Positions 16,423 to 18,599 of a stretch of DNA of 18,599 nt are shown here, piece after piece (position 1 is the first letter of the stretch; every line of letters starts with the position of its first letter). The translations under genes were made by a program, and so were the position numbers. The notes under the pieces are model-generated. The model saw only the letters and a program-made list of their open reading frames with translations. It did no database searches and had not been told where the DNA came from. The stretch comes from Clostridiales bacterium (GTDB taxonomy: Bacteria; Bacillota; Clostridia; Christensenellales; Aristaeellaceae), in assembly GCA_004556985.1 (NCBI GenBank), contig SFFC01000035.1, positions 1 to 18,599 on the forward strand, written 5' to 3'.

Positions 16423-16435
16423 GGCGCTTCCCCCA

Positions 16436-16960
16436 TCAGAACCAGCTCTTGAGCTTCTCGGCGACATACGTCACGCCGAACGTCTCCACGCGCACGGACT
16501 TCATGCGCTGCGCCTCGTAGGGCTTGTCCATCGCGTCGCGCGGCACGCTGACGATCTCGTCCGCCGTCTCCATGCCCTCCGTCACCTTGCCGAACGCGGC
16601 ATACTGGCCATCCAGATACGGCGCGTCGTCGACCATGATGAAGAACTGGGATCCGGCGGAATTGGGCATGTTGCTGCGCGCCATCGAGAGCACGCCGCGG
16701 GTGTGCTTGAGCGGATTGGCGACGCCGTTGCGCGCAAACTCGCCTTTGATGCAGTAGCCCGGGCCGCCGGTGCCGCGCCCCTGCGGATCGCCGCCCTGAA
16801 TCATAAAGCCGGGGATCACGCGATGGAAAATCACGCCGTCATAAAAGCCTTTGTTGGCCAGCTCGACGAAGTTCGCGACGCTGATGGGCGCGATGTCGGG
16901 ATAGAGCTCGCCCTTCATGATCTTTCCGTTTTCCATCTCAATCGTAAATACGGGATTCAT
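16436..16960 (-). CDS. Cyclophilin-type peptidyl-prolyl cis-trans isomerase
   Basis: The enzyme speeds cis-trans rotation at proline bonds during protein folding. The 174-residue product has the cyclophilin core: PISVANFVELANKGFYDG (25-42), the active-site strand FHRVIPGFMIQGGDP (45-59) with Arg47, Phe52 and Gln55, then HTRGVLSMA and NSAGSQFFI (100-108), and YAAFGKVTEGM. No signal peptide is seen, so it should act in the cytosol. The ATG at 16960 has GGAGG 8 nt upstream; the ATG at 16975 precedes that site and is unlikely. It lies 32 nt after the unknown gene and 13 nt before zapA. Confidence 0.96.
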   Translation of the reverse strand: MNPVFTIEMENGKIMKGELYPDIAPISVANFVELANKGFYDGVIFHRVIPGFMIQGGDPQGRGTGGPGYCIKGEFARNGVANPLKHTRGVLSMARSNMPNSAGSQFFIMVDDAPYLDGQYAAFGKVTEGMETADEIVSVPRDAMDKPYEAQRMKSVRVETFGVTYVAEKLKSWF

Positions 16961-16992
16961 GGTGTTTTCCTCCATTCATTTTTTTGCGATAT

Positions 16993-17946
16993 TCAGGCGT
17001 ACATCGCCTTAAGATTCTCCGTGAGCAGCGCCGCAACATCGCGCTCGATGCGCTGGCTGTCGAGCTGATAGCCGGCGCGCGCCAGCGGCAGATACGCATC
17101 CGCCAGAAGTGGCCAGAGCCGTTCGCGCGCGCCGATCCATCGGCCGAGCATCAGCTCGGGCAGATGGGCTTCGCTGGCATAGGGCAGCAGCCGCGTGCCC
17201 AGCGCCTCGAGCGCAAGCGGCAGATGGCTCATGTCCGTCAGCCGGACAAGCAGCCTGGGACGAGAGGCCGCCAACGCAATGAGCGCCCGCTCGGCCTCGC
17301 CTTTGGCATTCACAACGGCGCGCACAGCGGAGCACTCATCCAGCAGCACCGCAAACGCGCGCACCTGCTCCTCGCCCTCCAGCATGGCATGCAGCACGCA
17401 GCGCGCATCTTCGCACGCCGGCAGCACCGCATAGCGCAGCGCATCCTCCGACACCCCGCGCACCAGCAGGTCCCGCGCGCCGCAAGCATGCGCGGCCTCA
17501 GCGATTCGTGCAGCCGCAGCCCTGTAATCGACGCCGTAGCGGCCCGGTACAAAACAAGCGCTGTCGACGACCGGCAGGGCGGCGAAGCGGTCGTCGCTTG
17601 GCAGGAAATCCTGCGCGCGCTCGAGCGGAACCGCGACCAGCACGCGCTGCGCCCGCATGACGTCGAGCACCTCCCGAAGCCACGCATTTCGCTCGTAGCT
17701 CTGCTGCATGGAAACCGCGCTGGCCCTATCCCGGGCGGGAAGCTCAAGCGCATCGAGCGCAGCATACACCGCCGCGCCGTCCGTGCCAAATGGCGTTCCC
17801 TGGCCCTGGCGCAGCGAAGCCATCAGCGGCTCCACGCCCATCTCGCCCTGTTGAACGTCAAAGCAGAGCATTGTCTCCGACACCTGCGCACGGCGCACCG
17901 CCTGCTTGACGCAGCGCCTCAATTCCTGCTTGTCGCTGATGAGCAC
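16993..17946 (-). CDS. Unrecognised 317-residue cytosolic protein
   Basis: I do not recognise this product. It is Ala/Leu/Arg-rich, has no signal peptide or clear membrane helix, and reads as an alternating alpha/beta protein. The C-terminal part (DMSHLPLALEALGTRLLP, then MLGRWIGARERLWPLLADAYLPLARAGYQ and a helix ending AALLTENLKAMYA) has a faint flavour of TIM-barrel amidohydrolase or glucuronate-isomerase-like proteins. The HxH metal pair expected there is absent, so I do not assign that function. The start is GTG at 17946, strongly supported by AAAGGAGG about 7 nt upstream inside the end of hemZ. The two genes overlap by 28 nt, so translation is probably coupled. Normal codon use and operon position argue that it is a real gene. 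Confidence 0.82.
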   Translation of the reverse strand: MLISDKQELRRCVKQAVRRAQVSETMLCFDVQQGEMGVEPLMASLRQGQGTPFGTDGAAVYAALDALELPARDRASAVSMQQSYERNAWLREVLDVMRAQRVLVAVPLERAQDFLPSDDRFAALPVVDSACFVPGRYGVDYRAAAARIAEAAHACGARDLLVRGVSEDALRYAVLPACEDARCVLHAMLEGEEQVRAFAVLLDECSAVRAVVNAKGEAERALIALAASRPRLLVRLTDMSHLPLALEALGTRLLPYASEAHLPELMLGRWIGARERLWPLLADAYLPLARAGYQLDSQRIERDVAALLTENLKAMYA

Positions 17947-18599
17947 AGCTCTCCCTCCTTTGGCGTCAGGCCGCTCCGCTCAAGCTGAACGGCCTTGTGC
18001 GAAAAGGCCTCGCGCTTGCGCGCGATCATCTCGTCCACGCGTTCGATGTATTGCTCAATATTGGCTATATTCGGTGCCCGCAGGATCTTTTCCTCTTGCC
18101 GCATGACGCATTTTGAAATTCCGCCCGCGCCCAGTGCGAGCACGCTGGCCGTTTCCTCCATGTTATCGATGTTGTAGCGGCAGAGGAAGCCTTCCTTCGC
18201 GTAGCCTACGTTTTCCAGATTGGCGGCCATGTATTTCTGGCGGTAAAGATAGTAGGCCTTCATGCCCAGCGCATGCGCGATCTCCCGCCCCAGCGCGACC
18301 ATATCGGCCACATCCTGCTCGCTCTGCCGGTATCCCTGCTCGTGCAGGCGCGAGGAGCGCTTGATCGCCAGCGTGTGCACGGTCAGGCTCTCCGGCGAAA
18401 GCGCACGGATCGACTCGAGCGTCCGCGCAAACATCGCATAGTCCTCGCCCGGCAGCGCAGCGATCACATCCATATTGATGTCGTCAAACCCGAGCTGCCG
18501 TGCCAGATTGTAGCAGTCGACGGTCTGCTTTGCCGTGTGCGCCCGCCCGATACGCACAAGCGTCTCGTCGTTCATCGTCTGGGGATTGATCGAGATGCG
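17919..18599 (-). CDS. hemZ: HemZ-type oxygen-independent coproporphyrinogen III dehydrogenase (5' end cut)
   Basis: HemZ belongs to the radical-SAM HemN/HemW/HemZ group linked to anaerobic heme synthesis. Only the C-terminal 226 residues are visible, so the Cx3Cx2C radical-SAM motif lies beyond the window. The visible part opens with RISINPQTMNDETLVRIGRAH, then GFDDINMDVIAALPGED and LTVHTLAIKRSSRL. The HemZ-specific segment YYLYRQKYMAANLENVGYAK and CRYNIDNMEE...LALGAGGISK follow. These are diagnostic of HemZ rather than HemN or HemW. It is the first visible gene of the hemZ-unknown-cyclophilin-zapA cluster and overlaps the next gene by 28 nt. The true enzymatic reaction of HemZ proteins is less settled than that of HemN. 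Confidence 0.94.
   Translation of the reverse strand, partial: RISINPQTMNDETLVRIGRAHTAKQTVDCYNLARQLGFDDINMDVIAALPGEDYAMFARTLESIRALSPESLTVHTLAIKRSSRLHEQGYRQSEQDVADMVALGREIAHALGMKAYYLYRQKYMAANLENVGYAKEGFLCRYNIDNMEETASVLALGAGGISKCVMRQEEKILRAPNIANIEQYIERVDEMIARKREAFSHKAVQLERSGLTPKEGELCSSATSRN

Noticed and set aside
16423..16467. Longer zapA start at 16467
   Set aside because: It adds 15 non-homologous residues inside the cyclophilin gene; the GTG at 16422 gives the family length and has an upstream ribosome binding site.

Overview
The window is a compact block of chromosome in which every supported gene lies on the minus strand. In transcription order (right to left) the genes are hemZ (5' end cut), an unrecognised 317-residue protein, a cyclophilin, zapA, a U32-family protein, mutS2, an HtrA-type protease, spoIVA, the six-gene rnfCDGEAB operon, and glyA (3' end cut). 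The DNA is G+C-rich with strong Shine-Dalgarno sites. spoIVA marks an endospore-forming lineage, and the Na+/H+-translocating Rnf complex together with oxygen-independent HemZ points to an anaerobe. A G+C-rich member of the Clostridia fits best; I cannot name the genus from this sequence.

Right part (about 11300-18599): housekeeping genes. hemZ, the unknown gene, the cyclophilin and zapA are tightly packed, and a strong intrinsic terminator follows zapA. The U-tract of that terminator touches the ribosome binding site of the next gene (U32 family), so U32-mutS2 may be reached only by read-through. mutS2 is followed by a 13-bp hairpin that buries the ribosome binding site of the htrA-like gene.

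Middle (about 8300-10140): spoIVA has a plausible sigma-E promoter just upstream and its own intrinsic terminator. It is 492 residues long, the same as B. subtilis SpoIVA. A near-consensus extended -10 promoter then drives the rnf operon, with a leader of about 80 nt that is rich in small inverted repeats.

Left part (1-8300): rnfCDGEAB in the canonical clostridial order, closed by an intrinsic terminator, then glyA with its own near-consensus promoter. The operon encodes a ferredoxin:NAD+ oxidoreductase that couples electron transfer to ion pumping.

The standout is RnfG. Instead of one extracytoplasmic FMN-binding domain, this 802-residue protein carries the normal anchored RnfG domain plus six further tandem FMN-binding-type repeats joined by Ala/Pro/Glu-rich linkers. 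Each repeat keeps an E-T-x-G-x-G element and a D-x-x-[SA]-G-[AV]-T-x-T flavinylation-like motif. RnfB is also extended: it has seven predicted [4Fe-4S] motifs. Together they suggest an Rnf complex with a lengthened cytosolic Fe-S relay and a string of flavins outside the membrane, possibly feeding an extracytoplasmic electron acceptor. The domain content is read directly from the sequence; the function is inference. No flavin transferase gene (apbE) is in the window.
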